A DNA stretch of 32,751 bases from Gammaproteobacteria bacterium (GTDB lineage Bacteria > Pseudomonadota > Gammaproteobacteria > Steroidobacterales > Rariloculaceae), in contig JAQWRR010000049.1 in NCBI GenBank assembly GCA_029243585.1, positions 1 to 32,751 of the forward strand, written 5' to 3'. The notes beneath the pieces are model-generated. The model saw only the letters and a program-made list of their open reading frames with translations, was not told the origin of the DNA and searched no databases. Made by a program: the position numbers and the translations under genes. Shown here piece after piece: positions 1-11,397 of the stretch; within the stretch, counting starts at the first letter, position 1; the number at the start of each line of letters is the position of its first letter.

Positions 1-193
1 TGTCAACCAGAGTTGGAACAGTGTTATATGGATTTAAATCAATCAAATCCTCGGTGAGGACCCCACCTACCACATCAACATAGTCGATATTTATCCCTTT
101 TTCGGCAAGTACAAGGCGAGTACGATGACTCCACTTATCCATGGGATCTGAAAAAAGCGTCATTACCGACCGTCGATTAGCAATTACCACCAT
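1..193 (-). CDS. sspA: Stringent starvation protein A (glutaredoxin/GST-like), N-terminal part, truncated by window edge
   Basis: Reverse-strand reading from ATG at 193 gives MVVIANRRSVMTLFSDPMDKWSHRTRLVLAEKGINIDYVDVVGGVLTEDLIDLNPYNTVPTLVD, matching the SspA N-terminus (ANKRSVMTLFS...RLVLAEKG...DLIDLNP...VPTLVD). Purine-rich SD (AGGGGA) upstream. Not in the supplied ORF track because it runs off the edge. Confidence 0.9.
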   Translation of the reverse strand, partial: MVVIANRRSVMTLFSDPMDKWSHRTRLVLAEKGINIDYVDVVGGVLTEDLIDLNPYNTVPTLVD

Positions 194-260
194 CAAAGTC
201 CCCTTATGCTTCCTTAAAAGGTGAAAAAGAATTAGCGTCCGCTGAGATCAGCTCTACCTA

Positions 261-266
261 ATTATA
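261..266 (-). promoter_or_regulatory. Possible sigma70 -10 element (TATAAT) upstream of sspA
   Basis: Perfect TATAAT on the minus strand about 70 bp upstream of the sspA start. No good -35 at 16-18 bp, so weak evidence. Confidence 0.3.
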
Positions 267-594
267 TGAATGCTTCGAAGCTGACCGAATTTGCGTCTGT
301 CAGTCCTTATCATAAGTTAGGTCTTCACCAAGGTTGTGAACAGTCAAACTGTACGTCTTGGTTAGTTGATTTCTCGGAGAGCTTAAGATTATACACATCG
401 GTTTTACTTCTTGCCCATAAAACATTGGATTTACCAAGGCTCTGCTATCGTTCCTGAATAAAAAAAGACTAAAAAACCCTTTCCCTCTTGGCTTAACTTG
501 TTTCAATTGCAAGCATCCAAAATAGGCTTGGGTGATCAAACGAAAATTACTCATCAAAAGAGAGAAGCATTATCAAATATTTCCCAAATAATTT

Positions 595-2110
<1,516 letters not shown>

Positions 2111-2210
2111 CCCTAAAAATTCCTTTTACATCCAAGATAAACAGTCTACCTTATGATCTTAAACTCCCAAAAAATATACTGAAGGCGTCTGGCTGTTAGA
2201 ATTAGCGATT

Positions 2211-3203
2211 ATGATTAAAGATTCTAATGAACGTGACGCTCTATCTATTGCTCGGCAAGTGCTCGAAATCGAATCTGATGCTGTTAGAGCACTCATGCCA
2301 AGATTAGGAGATGACTTTCTAAAAACCTGCCAAATATGCATTAAATGCCAAGAAGAACAGGCACGAATAGCAGTAATTGGATTAGGAAAATCAGGGCACG
2401 TGGGCAATAAGATTGCCGCTACACTAGCCAGTACCGGGTCACCGTCTTTTTTCATACATGCAGCTGAAGCGCGCCATGGTGACATGGGGATGATAACTGG
2501 AAAAGATGTGATTCTAGCAATTTCAAACTCCGGTGAAACGGAAGAGATCACCTCGCTTCTTTCGCGTATCAAAAGGCTTGGACTGTCATTGATCACGATG
2601 ACAGGCAACCACAACTCGACCCTTGCAAAGGCCGCGACCGTAAATCTTGATATTAGTGTTGCAGAAGAAGCCTGTCCGCTTAATCTTGCTCCAACAGCAA
2701 GTACTACTGCGGCTTTAGCAATGGGAGATGCTCTAGCAGTTGTTCTTTTGGCTAAACGCGACTTCAAAGAAGAAGATTTTGCGAATTTTCACCCTGGTGG
2801 AACGTTAGGTAAACGTCTACTTATTCAAGTTAGAGATATCATGCACACTGATGATGAACTTCCAATGGTGGGACACGAAACTTCAATAAGTGATGGACTT
2901 CTAGAGATGTCACAAAAAAATCTGGGTATCACAGCAGTAGTGGATAATGATGCCAATCTATTAGGAGTGTTCACTGATGGAGATCTTCGTCGAACCCTAG
3001 ATCAACGCACTGACATACATAGCACTATAATTAGTAAAGCAATGACAATAGGCGGAAAAACTATTAACCAAAATCAATTAGCTATGGAAGCAGTACACTT
3101 GATGGAGGAAAATGGTATTACGGCCTTACTGGTGATTGATTCAAAAAATAAGCTGATTGGCGCCCTCAATATCCATGATCTATTTCGAGCTGGAATCATG
3201 TAA
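2211..3203 (+). CDS. kdsD: D-arabinose 5-phosphate isomerase (KpsF/GutQ family)
   Basis: 330 aa; SIS domain (GLGKSGHVGNKIAATLASTGSPSFFIHAAEARHGDMGMI) plus two CBS domains; followed by kdsC. Confidence 0.95.
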   Translation: MIKDSNERDALSIARQVLEIESDAVRALMPRLGDDFLKTCQICIKCQEEQARIAVIGLGKSGHVGNKIAATLASTGSPSFFIHAAEARHGDMGMITGKDVILAISNSGETEEITSLLSRIKRLGLSLITMTGNHNSTLAKAATVNLDISVAEEACPLNLAPTASTTAALAMGDALAVVLLAKRDFKEEDFANFHPGGTLGKRLLIQVRDIMHTDDELPMVGHETSISDGLLEMSQKNLGITAVVDNDANLLGVFTDGDLRRTLDQRTDIHSTIISKAMTIGGKTINQNQLAMEAVHLMEENGITALLVIDSKNKLIGALNIHDLFRAGIM

Positions 3204-3694
3204 TGAAAAACAAGGTTGCAGCACATGCAAAACACATTGAGCTTTTAGCACTAGACGTTGATGGAGTGCTAACTGATGGTAGTCTCTACTATGGTCTAAA
3301 CGGCGAAACCATAAAAAAATTCCATGTGCATGATGGAACTGGCATAAAAGCGGTTTTAGAGAACGGAATAAAGGTTGTAATTATCTCTTCACGCGAAACA
3401 CAAATCGTCTCTAATAGAATGAATGAATTAGGGGTTCAAGATGTTTTACAAGGCATTACAGACAAGCTAAGCGCTCTAAATGATTTTATTGGAAAGATTG
3501 GCATTGAATTAAATGCTGTTGCATATATGGGTGATGACATTGCAGACTTGTCTATTATGCAAAATGTTGGTCTAGCAATTACTGTTGAAGATGGACAAGA
3601 AGTAGTGAAGAAAAATGCACATTACTGCACTATGGCAAAGGGCGGGCATGGCGCTGTTCGAGAAGTTTGCAATCTATTGTTGATGAGCCGTTAG
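3203..3694 (+). CDS. kdsC: 3-deoxy-D-manno-octulosonate 8-phosphate phosphatase
   Basis: 163 aa HAD phosphatase (LLALDVDGVLTDGSLYYG, FHVHDGTGIKAV, AYMGDDIADLSIMQNVGLA). Confidence 0.95.
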   Translation: MKNKVAAHAKHIELLALDVDGVLTDGSLYYGLNGETIKKFHVHDGTGIKAVLENGIKVVIISSRETQIVSNRMNELGVQDVLQGITDKLSALNDFIGKIGIELNAVAYMGDDIADLSIMQNVGLAITVEDGQEVVKKNAHYCTMAKGGHGAVREVCNLLLMSR

Positions 3695-4275
3695 AGATCA
3701 TCTGCAAAGTGGATATCAATCAGAAAAATCTAGTTGGTATTGTAGTGCTAACGTCATTCGCATTAATTACTTGGTTATGGAGCCTACAAAACCCAATTTC
3801 CGATTCAAATGAGATGCAAAATCTACCAGGTCTTATTGGCTACTATCTGAAAGATACAGAAATCACTGGCACAGATAGTGAAGGCAATACACTTTACTGG
3901 ATTAAAGCAGCAAGTGCCGAGGAACAACCTGGCAATAATCATCTTATTTTAAAAAATTTAACAACCCAATATAATCCCTCAAGTAATGTTCCGTGGGTCT
4001 TAAAAGCGTCACATGGCGAGGTGTCAAATAGCACTTCTTATCTTAATCTCAGTGGTGACGTTCAGCTAACGACAGAAAACAAAGAAGGCATTAGTCCTAC
4101 AACAATTCAAACTATAGAATTACGCTTGGAACCAGAAAATTTTATTGCTGAAACTAATGCTCCAGTCAGCGTACTTATTGGCAGTCATCGCTTAGAAGCA
4201 GTCGGCTTTCGAGCAGATCTAAGGACCAACCAGTTGTCGTTAAAATCAAATGTATATGGTCAATTTAGTCCATAA
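3667..4275 (+). CDS. lptC: LPS export ABC transporter periplasmic protein LptC; start uncertain (GTG at 3709 is plausible)
   Basis: Single N-terminal TM (VGIVVLTSFALITWLWS), YYLKDTEITGTDSEGNTLYWIKAASAEE-type LptC pattern, position between kdsC and lptA. The 3667 start is a TTG overlapping kdsC. Confidence 0.88.
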   Translation: MQSIVDEPLEIICKVDINQKNLVGIVVLTSFALITWLWSLQNPISDSNEMQNLPGLIGYYLKDTEITGTDSEGNTLYWIKAASAEEQPGNNHLILKNLTTQYNPSSNVPWVLKASHGEVSNSTSYLNLSGDVQLTTENKEGISPTTIQTIELRLEPENFIAETNAPVSVLIGSHRLEAVGFRADLRTNQLSLKSNVYGQFSP

Positions 4276-4849
4276 ATTGAGGAAAGGGCTATTGCTCTTT
4301 ATCATCCCGGCCTTGACGATAGCTCAACAAGGAGAGGAGCCCCTACCTATTTCTTTGGATGCCGACTCATCATCTTTTGATAGAGATTCAAATTCAGTCT
4401 TCTTTTCTGGATTACGTATCGCTCAAGGGGATCTTACAATTGAAGCTAATGAGGCGGAAGCCACTGGGCTAGACTTTGAAATGAGCGAGTGGAAATTTAG
4501 TGGAAATGTTCGAATATCAATTGATTCAACTATCATCAGAGCATCAACCGCTGAGGTATCTTTTCAAACACATGAACTAAGTACTGTTAATCTACTTGGA
4601 GACCCTGCAGTATTTGAAGATTTTAGTGCGGCTCGAGCTATCGACATACGTGGTGGGGCATCAATTCTAGAATACGATAACCAGGAACGCACTTTACGTA
4701 TGACTGATGGTGCCTGGTTAAGCGAAGGTTCAAACGAGTTTCGTGGATGTGATCTTATTTATGATATAGATGAAGAAAAAATTACCTCAGGGTCTTCTGA
4801 ATGTGGGGAACCAGTAGTTATTACCATCTTACCTCCTCTGACTGATTAA
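4250..4849 (+). CDS. lptA: LPS transport periplasmic protein LptA (OstA-like)
   Basis: 199 aa with signal peptide; PISLDADSSSFDRDSNSVFFSGLRIAQGDLTIEANEAEA is typical of the LptA/OstA N-terminus; between lptC and lptB. Confidence 0.9.
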   Translation: MYMVNLVHKLRKGLLLFIIPALTIAQQGEEPLPISLDADSSSFDRDSNSVFFSGLRIAQGDLTIEANEAEATGLDFEMSEWKFSGNVRISIDSTIIRASTAEVSFQTHELSTVNLLGDPAVFEDFSAARAIDIRGGASILEYDNQERTLRMTDGAWLSEGSNEFRGCDLIYDIDEEKITSGSSECGEPVVITILPPLTD

Positions 4850-4866
4850 GCTGATGCGTCTTTCTC

Positions 4867-5592
4867 ATGAATAAGCTTGAAGTGATCGGCATTACTAAGC
4901 GCTATCGATCACGCGAAGTAGTAAAAAATCTTACTATCTCAATAAAAAGCGGAGAAGTAGCTGGCCTACTTGGTCCGAACGGTGCTGGAAAAACTACGGC
5001 TTTCTATATGATTGTCGGATTGCTTAGCTGTGATCAAGGAAAAATCATTCTAAATGGGAACGAAATTACCCGTCTGCCAATGCACAAGAGAGCTCGGAAA
5101 GGCCTTGGTTATCTACCACAGGAGGCTTCTATTTTCCGTAAACTTACCGTCGTTGATAATATACGAGCTATTCTTCAAACTCGATCAGACTTAAGCCGTG
5201 CAACTAGAGAAAGTCTTATGGAAAATCTTATCGAAGAACTCCATATTGGACATGTTCGAGATAGTTTAGGTATATCACTTTCAGGGGGAGAACGCCGACG
5301 TGTTGAAATAGCACGAGCGCTTGCTACTGAACCTAAATTTATTCTTCTAGACGAACCCTTTGCTGGTGTTGACCCTATATCAGTACTAGACATACAACAG
5401 ATAATTCGCCATCTAACTCAAAAGAATATAGGGGTGCTAATTACTGATCACAATGTAAGAGAGACTCTTGGTATCTGTGGGCATGCATACATTCTTAACG
5501 ATGGCGCCTTAATCGCATCAGGAACTCCAAAGCAAGTTTTATCCAATCAAAGCGTACGTGATGTTTATCTTGGAGAAAGTTTCTCCCTGTAG
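4867..5592 (+). CDS. lptB: LPS export ABC transporter ATP-binding protein
   Basis: 241 aa; Walker [10 protein letters not shown], signature [16 protein letters not shown], Walker [14 protein letters not shown]. Confidence 0.96.
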   Translation: MNKLEVIGITKRYRSREVVKNLTISIKSGEVAGLLGPNGAGKTTAFYMIVGLLSCDQGKIILNGNEITRLPMHKRARKGLGYLPQEASIFRKLTVVDNIRAILQTRSDLSRATRESLMENLIEELHIGHVRDSLGISLSGGERRRVEIARALATEPKFILLDEPFAGVDPISVLDIQQIIRHLTQKNIGVLITDHNVRETLGICGHAYILNDGALIASGTPKQVLSNQSVRDVYLGESFSL

Positions 5593-5597
5593 CTGGA

Positions 5598-7046
5598 ATG
5601 TTGAAAACCTCGCTACAACTTAAGCTTTCCCAGCAACAGAAAATGTCGCCCCAGATGCAGCAAAATATTGGGCTGCTTTTACTTCCAGCTCTGGATATAC
5701 AAGAACTGATCCAATCATCTCTTGAAGAAAACATCATGCTTGAACTAGATGAACTTCAATTGAATCAAGTTACTGATGGGGCAAGTTTTTCAACCGTATC
5801 AGAAGAATCTGTAGCATCAAATACTGATAACCCTATGGATTTAGACCAAACAAACACTGTTTCGGATACGGAATGGGGTGACAGACAGGTAACAAGCGAA
5901 TCAGATGAGCCGACTAATTTTGAATACTCACACAATACTGATGATATCTCTAGTTACTCGGGGAAAACACTGACAGATCACCTGCTATGGCAACTTGAAA
6001 TTGAAAGTCTGAATACAAAAAAAATGATCATTGGTCGAGTAGTTATAGACGCGATTGATGACAATGGTTATCTTCAAGATTCTATCGAAGACATCTTGAA
6101 AACACTTTCTCCAGAAATACAAAGCAATGCTGGAGAAATCGAAACAATCATCGATCATATTCAAAAATTTGATCCGATAGGTGTTGCTGCTCGTACTTTA
6201 AGTGAATGCATATTGTTACAACTTAATGAATTAAATCATTCGGCGCCAAAATTAAAACTTGCTAAAACTATCGCACATAAGTTGGATTCGGTGTCTACGC
6301 CAGCAGAACTAAATAAAGAGTTAAAACAAACCTTACAAGCAACTAATGAAGATCTTGAGATTGCATGGCTTCTTATACAAAGCTGCAACAGACAACCTGG
6401 AGCATCCATAAATACATTAGAACCTGACTATGTGATCCCTGATATATATGTAAAAAAAAGTGAGGAAAACTGGCTTATAGAATTAAATACCTCAGCTACC
6501 CCTCAGCTAAGAATAAATCAAAAATATGCACGCTCATTAGAAGACCATAGCGAGTTTATTGAAGTAAAAAAAATGTTTGAAGAAGCAAAATGGCTAATTC
6601 GCGGTCTAGAACAAAGAGAACAGACAATAAAAAAAGTTGCTCAGGCAATCGTAAAAAAACAAAAAGATTTTCTAGATTATGGAGAGGAATATATGCATCC
6701 AATGATTCTACATGATGTAGCAGATGAAATTGGCATGCATGAATCAACAGTTTCTCGAATAACTAACAATAAATATATGCATACGCCTAGAGGAATATAT
6801 GAATTACGATATTTTTTCTCGAGCTATATAAATAGCGAAAAAGGCCTTGAGTCTTCAATATCGATAAAGGCAAAAATCCGCATGCTTATTGCGAAAGAAA
6901 ACCCGACTAAACCTTTAAGTGACAACAAAATTGTTACTACTCTATCTGAGAGTGGGATTACAGTTGCCAGACGAACCGTAGCAAAATATAGAGAGGCCAT
7001 GAAAATTCTGCCATCAAGCAAAAGAAAATCTCATGGGGGATCTTAA
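5598..7046 (+). CDS. rpoN: RNA polymerase sigma-54 factor
   Basis: 482 aa; region I LKLSQQQKMSPQMQQNIGLLLL, HTH and RpoN box (ARRTVAKYREAMKI). The last few residues (SHGGS) may be altered by a deletion junction. Confidence 0.96.
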   Translation: MLKTSLQLKLSQQQKMSPQMQQNIGLLLLPALDIQELIQSSLEENIMLELDELQLNQVTDGASFSTVSEESVASNTDNPMDLDQTNTVSDTEWGDRQVTSESDEPTNFEYSHNTDDISSYSGKTLTDHLLWQLEIESLNTKKMIIGRVVIDAIDDNGYLQDSIEDILKTLSPEIQSNAGEIETIIDHIQKFDPIGVAARTLSECILLQLNELNHSAPKLKLAKTIAHKLDSVSTPAELNKELKQTLQATNEDLEIAWLLIQSCNRQPGASINTLEPDYVIPDIYVKKSEENWLIELNTSATPQLRINQKYARSLEDHSEFIEVKKMFEEAKWLIRGLEQREQTIKKVAQAIVKKQKDFLDYGEEYMHPMILHDVADEIGMHESTVSRITNNKYMHTPRGIYELRYFFSSYINSEKGLESSISIKAKIRMLIAKENPTKPLSDNKIVTTLSESGITVARRTVAKYREAMKILPSSKRKSHGGS

Positions 7047-7515
7047 GCCAATCATTGAGAGAGCTGATCTTGTACTAGACACAAGCAATACTAGCACCCA
7101 TGAGCTTAGGGAACTTATTAGCTCAAGAATTAGATCACATAATGAAGAGGATCTTTCTATTTTGATTCGGTCTTTTGGTTATTAAAGATGGATTGCCTCC
7201 AGATGCTGATTTTGTTTTTGATATGCGTTGTCTTCAAAACCCTTACTGGGAGCCAGAACTTCGAAATCTAAATGGCCATGAACAGCCTGTTAAGGATTTT
7301 TTGAGTACGCAGCCTAAGGCTCAAGATATGATAAAAGATATCGCTGATTTTTTGGAACGCTGGATGCCACACTATAGGGATCTTGAACGTACCTACCTTA
7401 CAGTAGCCATTGAGTGTACAGGTGGACAATATAGATCTGTTTACATCGCAGAAGCCGTTGCAAAAAAAACTCTGGAAAAATTAAAATTCAGATAAGAAAT
7501 CATGGATTATCTTAG
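7033..7515 (+). pseudogene. rapZ: Remnant of RapZ (RNase adapter/P-loop protein): only the C-terminal half remains, in at least three reading frames
   Basis: 7033-7185 encodes MGDLKPIIERADLVLDTSNTSTHELRELISSRIRSHNEEDLSILIRSFGY*; after an apparent +1 shift, 7175-7495 encodes (V)IKDGLPPDADFVFDMRCLQNPYWEPELR...YLTVAIECTGGQYRSVYIAEAVAKK; a further shift near the A-runs restores IKIQIRNHGLS* (stop 7513-7515), like the RapZ tail (VQVRHRxL). The N-terminal Walker A domain is absent. Confidence 0.82.
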
Positions 7516-7524
7516 TATTAGGAA

Positions 7525-8664
7525 TTAATCAAATAAAAAAGCACGAAGATCTTGTTCAACTTTCATTGCATCACGATAACCCATTTCAATTAATTCACGA
7601 GTAAACCCAGATTCAAAAAGCAAGTAACTAGCTAGACGCATATCGCTTTTTTTATCTGTACTAAGGCCTTGCAACAATAAACGTAGGACTTTGGGGAGCG
7701 CATGAATATGACGCGCTGCTACTTTTCTTAAATCCTCTTTCGGCAAAACAAGCAGTGTGCTTAGGTGACGGAATTGTGCTTCAGTATTCGTTTCATTCTG
7801 ATCCAAACTTTCCAACATGCGATTAATACGATTAAGTTGTTCAAGATCCGTCGAAAGTCCATCCATAAATAGAGTATCAAGCATATAACCGGCAAGATGA
7901 CCAAGACTAGGAGAATCTGCAGGATTAACCATATCTGGTTCTGGGTCTAGATTTTCATCTCGAATGCCAATTACCAGCATACGATCAGCACCGAGGCGAA
8001 TTGCTGAACTCAAAGGCGTACTGTGCCGCATGGCACCGTCGCCAAAATACTCTCCCTCAATCATAACTGGGGGGAAAACAAAGGGAACCGCAGAACTTGC
8101 CATAAGATGTTCCACACCAAGCTTTGAGGGTTTTCCAGTACGCCTGACACGATCCCAAGGCGTCTGAGACTCGGCTCCTTCAAAAAAAGTTACTGATCGT
8201 GATGAACTATAGGCAGACGCCGTAATAGCTAGTGCATTTATATGTCCATTTTCTATGGATTGCCCTATATGATCAAAGTTAATCTTACGTATAAGAAGTT
8301 CTCGCAGAGGTTGATTATCTAAGAGAGACTGTGGATTCCTAAATCCTAAACCACCCAAAAAAAAAGCAGCTAACCAGTGAGCACTAGATTTCATCATCGT
8401 CCAGGTATCTGCACGATAAACTTGCTGAGTTTTAAAGTTAGACCATACATGCTCCATCTCTAAAACAGCAGAATGAAAGCTTGAGGCTTGGCTAGCAAGA
8501 ACAGTAGCGTTAATCGCGCCCGCTGAAGTGCCAGAAATAATTGAGAAAGGGCTTGGTGATTGCTTCGGTAAGAATGAAGCAATCGCTTTAAGTACGCCCA
8601 CCTGATAAGCACCTCTCGCGCCTGCTCCAGGAAGTATGAGTGCCTTATGGCTAATTCTGGTCAC
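7525..8664 (-). CDS. Patatin-like phospholipase family protein
   Basis: 379 aa; oxyanion hole GAGARGAYQVGVL, nucleophile elbow SGTSAG, catalytic Asp GDGAMR. 4-bp overlap with upstream pyk. Confidence 0.9.
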   Translation of the reverse strand: MTRISHKALILPGAGARGAYQVGVLKAIASFLPKQSPSPFSIISGTSAGAINATVLASQASSFHSAVLEMEHVWSNFKTQQVYRADTWTMMKSSAHWLAAFFLGGLGFRNPQSLLDNQPLRELLIRKINFDHIGQSIENGHINALAITASAYSSSRSVTFFEGAESQTPWDRVRRTGKPSKLGVEHLMASSAVPFVFPPVMIEGEYFGDGAMRHSTPLSSAIRLGADRMLVIGIRDENLDPEPDMVNPADSPSLGHLAGYMLDTLFMDGLSTDLEQLNRINRMLESLDQNETNTEAQFRHLSTLLVLPKEDLRKVAARHIHALPKVLRLLLQGLSTDKKSDMRLASYLLFESGFTRELIEMGYRDAMKVEQDLRAFLFD

Positions 8665-10136
8665 GCTCCAGCAGCTACCACTTTGCCAGAACCTACTTCT
8701 AAGATACGTAATGTATTTGTGCCACCCGAAACACCAGCCATTTCACCTAATGTAAAAAGCACTAGGTCTCCAGCACAAAGAACGCCCGCTTCCTCTAATG
8801 CTCGTATAGCGCTCTTATAGATTTCCCCAGATTCAGCACGAACAATATCAAAGGATGCAGGATATACACCTCGATAAAGAGCAACCCTCCGACGAGTCGC
8901 CTCATGCCTAGTAAAAGCATATATTGGTATGTCACTTCGGGCTCGAGACATCCACTGAGTTGTCGATCCAGACTCTGTAAACGCGATTATTGCGCTCACC
9001 TGCAAATGATTTGCGGTATACATTGCCGCTAGAGCTATGGCCTCATCAATATAGGAAAAATCATCTTCTAGCCTATTATTTCTAGGTCTACGAAATGTCT
9101 CATGCCTCTCTGCTCCTATACATAATTCGCTCATTGTTTCCACTGCCTGTGCTGGAAAGCTACCAATAGCAGTCTCTGCAGAAAGCATAACTGCATCTGT
9201 TCCGTCCATTACGGCATTAGCCACATCTGAAACTTCTGCTCGAGTAGGAGAAGAGCTTGTAATCATTGATTCAAGCATCTGAGTTGCTGTAATAGATACT
9301 TTATTTCGAACTCGTGTACGTCGAATTAGCGATTTTTGTAACCCGGTCATTGCTGCGTAACCTACCTCTACGGCTAGATCACCTCGAGCCACCATTATCA
9401 CATCACTCGCATCTATGATTTCAATGATATTTTCGACGGCCTCTGCCCGCTCTATCTTTGCAACAATATGCCCCTGTCCACCTGCCTCACGTAACAACTC
9501 TCTAGCTTCGTTAATGTCTGCAGCATTTCTAGCAAAAGAAACCGAAACAAAATCCATATCAAGTTTAGCTGCTTCTATAATGTCCTTTTTATCTTTATCT
9601 GTAAGAGCTGGGGCAGATAAACCACCACCCTTTTTATTGAGTCCTTTATGATCAGTTAATAGTCCACCTTCTTTTACTTGACATGTGATCCGACTGCTTT
9701 TAATCCCAGCAACCTCTAAAACTATTTGTCCGTCATCTAGTAATAGTGTATCCCCAGGAATGACGTCATTTATGAGATTAACGTAAGCGACTCCGACAGA
9801 AGTCTCATCACCATCGCTTGAACCTAACTTAGTATCAAGCACGAACTCCTGTCCTTGTTTTAAATTCACCGACCCCTGCTTAAAAGACTCAATCCTAATT
9901 TTTGGTCCCTGTAGGTCCCCCATAATGCCAATGTGACGGCCTAGCTTTGATGAAATTGCTCGAACCTGTTCTACATTAGTTTTTTGTTTTTCAGGAGCTA
10001 CATGAGAAAAATTAAACCGCAGCACATCTGCACCAGCATTAATTAGTTCTTCAATAACTTTTGAGTCATCGGATGCTGGTCCTAAGGTCGCAACAATCTT
10101 GGTTCGTCGACGGAAAGTCAAAATATCTTTTTCCAT
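8661..10136 (-). CDS. pyk: Pyruvate kinase
   Basis: 491 aa; RTKIVATLGPAS, RFNFSH, MGDLQGPKIRI, MVARGDLAVEV, TATQMLESM, DAVMLSAETAIG. Confidence 0.97.
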   Translation of the reverse strand: MEKDILTFRRRTKIVATLGPASDDSKVIEELINAGADVLRFNFSHVAPEKQKTNVEQVRAISSKLGRHIGIMGDLQGPKIRIESFKQGSVNLKQGQEFVLDTKLGSSDGDETSVGVAYVNLINDVIPGDTLLLDDGQIVLEVAGIKSSRITCQVKEGGLLTDHKGLNKKGGGLSAPALTDKDKKDIIEAAKLDMDFVSVSFARNAADINEARELLREAGGQGHIVAKIERAEAVENIIEIIDASDVIMVARGDLAVEVGYAAMTGLQKSLIRRTRVRNKVSITATQMLESMITSSSPTRAEVSDVANAVMDGTDAVMLSAETAIGSFPAQAVETMSELCIGAERHETFRRPRNNRLEDDFSYIDEAIALAAMYTANHLQVSAIIAFTESGSTTQWMSRARSDIPIYAFTRHEATRRRVALYRGVYPASFDIVRAESGEIYKSAIRALEEAGVLCAGDLVLFTLGEMAGVSGGTNTLRILEVGSGKVVAAGA

Positions 10137-10200
10137 GAAAAAGTTCCTAACGGTTCACTAGTTACTATACCTCAACATCATTAAATGACTATGATGACCA

Positions 10201-11385
10201 TCATTTTTGTCTGTTACGTTCCTCGAGAATAGAAATCGAAGGAAGTTGCTTCCCCTCCAAAAACTCCAAAAATGCTCCACCACCAGTCGAGATATACGAT
10301 ATCTGCTCGGACAGACCATATTGGTCTATAGCAGCTAGTGTATCTCCTCCTCCAGCAATGGAAAAAGCTGAACTTTCAGCAACAGCGTGCGCTAGTAACT
10401 CAGTTCCAGCAGAAAACTCTGGGTGCTCAAATATACCGACGGGACCATTCCATAGAATTGTTCTGGCATATTTAAGCCGTTCACAATAATGTTGAATAGT
10501 TTCAGGTCCAATATCTAGAATCCTATCTTCACCTGAAACCTCAGAAATTCCCTTTAACTCTCCCTTAACCTCATCCTCCAAGTTTTCTGCTACGACAACA
10601 TCCGTCGGTAGAGGAATTCTAGTGTTACCAAAACGGCCTTCTAGAAGATGACTGGCAAATTCAAGCATATCGGGCTCATACAAAGATCGCGCAACTTCAA
10701 CACCACTTGCTGCCAAAAGAGTATTGGCTATTCCTCCTCCAAGGATTAACTCATCAACCTTACCTGCTAGAGACTTTAAAACCTTGAGTTTAGTGGAAAC
10801 TTTAGACCCACCAACAATAGCTATCATTGGTTTGTCTGGAGATTCTAAGGCTCTATCCAAGGCTTCTAACTCTGCCACTAACAGTGGTCCAGCACACGCC
10901 ACCGGAGCATGCTGAGCTACTCCATGCGTACTAGCATGAGCCCGGTGTGCTGTACCAAATGCATCCATTACAAAGACATCACATAAGCTTGCAATCCGCT
11001 TCGCCAGCGCATGATCATTAGCTTTTTCACCCAGCTCAAAACGTACGTTCTCACATAAAATAGGGTAGCTACTCTTGTCATTCACCCCTTTAAGCCATGA
11101 CTGGTCTAGCTCAACACTACAGTTAAGCAATTCAGACAAACGCTTAGCAATCGGTGCGAGTGAAAACTCATTTGAAAAAGTCCCCTCTTCTGGCCTACCG
11201 AGGTGAGACATCAATATGACCTGAGCGCCTTGGTCAATAGCAAACTGAATTGTCGGCAAAGCAGCCCTTATTCGCCTATCGCTAGTAATACTTCCATTTT
11301 TAATAGGGGTATTCAGATCTTCGCGAATTAAAACTTTCTTCCCCTTAAGCGGAATATCCGTCATATATTTGACGGAAAGGGTCAT
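10201..11385 (-). CDS. pgk: Phosphoglycerate kinase
   Basis: 394 aa; [55 protein letters not shown]. Start may be the internal Met of MTDIPLKGK. Confidence 0.97.
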   Translation of the reverse strand: MTLSVKYMTDIPLKGKKVLIREDLNTPIKNGSITSDRRIRAALPTIQFAIDQGAQVILMSHLGRPEEGTFSNEFSLAPIAKRLSELLNCSVELDQSWLKGVNDKSSYPILCENVRFELGEKANDHALAKRIASLCDVFVMDAFGTAHRAHASTHGVAQHAPVACAGPLLVAELEALDRALESPDKPMIAIVGGSKVSTKLKVLKSLAGKVDELILGGGIANTLLAASGVEVARSLYEPDMLEFASHLLEGRFGNTRIPLPTDVVVAENLEDEVKGELKGISEVSGEDRILDIGPETIQHYCERLKYARTILWNGPVGIFEHPEFSAGTELLAHAVAESSAFSIAGGGDTLAAIDQYGLSEQISYISTGGGAFLEFLEGKQLPSISILEERNRQK

Positions 11386-11397
11386 TAATAGTCTCCG

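Noticed and set aside
2159-2767. 202-aa ORF antisense to kdsD
   Set aside because: Fully antisense to a confident kdsD; Ser/Ala/Arg-rich composition is typical of a shadow ORF.
7175-7495. Stand-alone functional RapZ C-terminal domain gene with TTG start
   Set aside because: Possible in principle, since the RapZ CTD binds RNA, but in-frame homology upstream in another frame and the disrupted tail favour a pseudogene.
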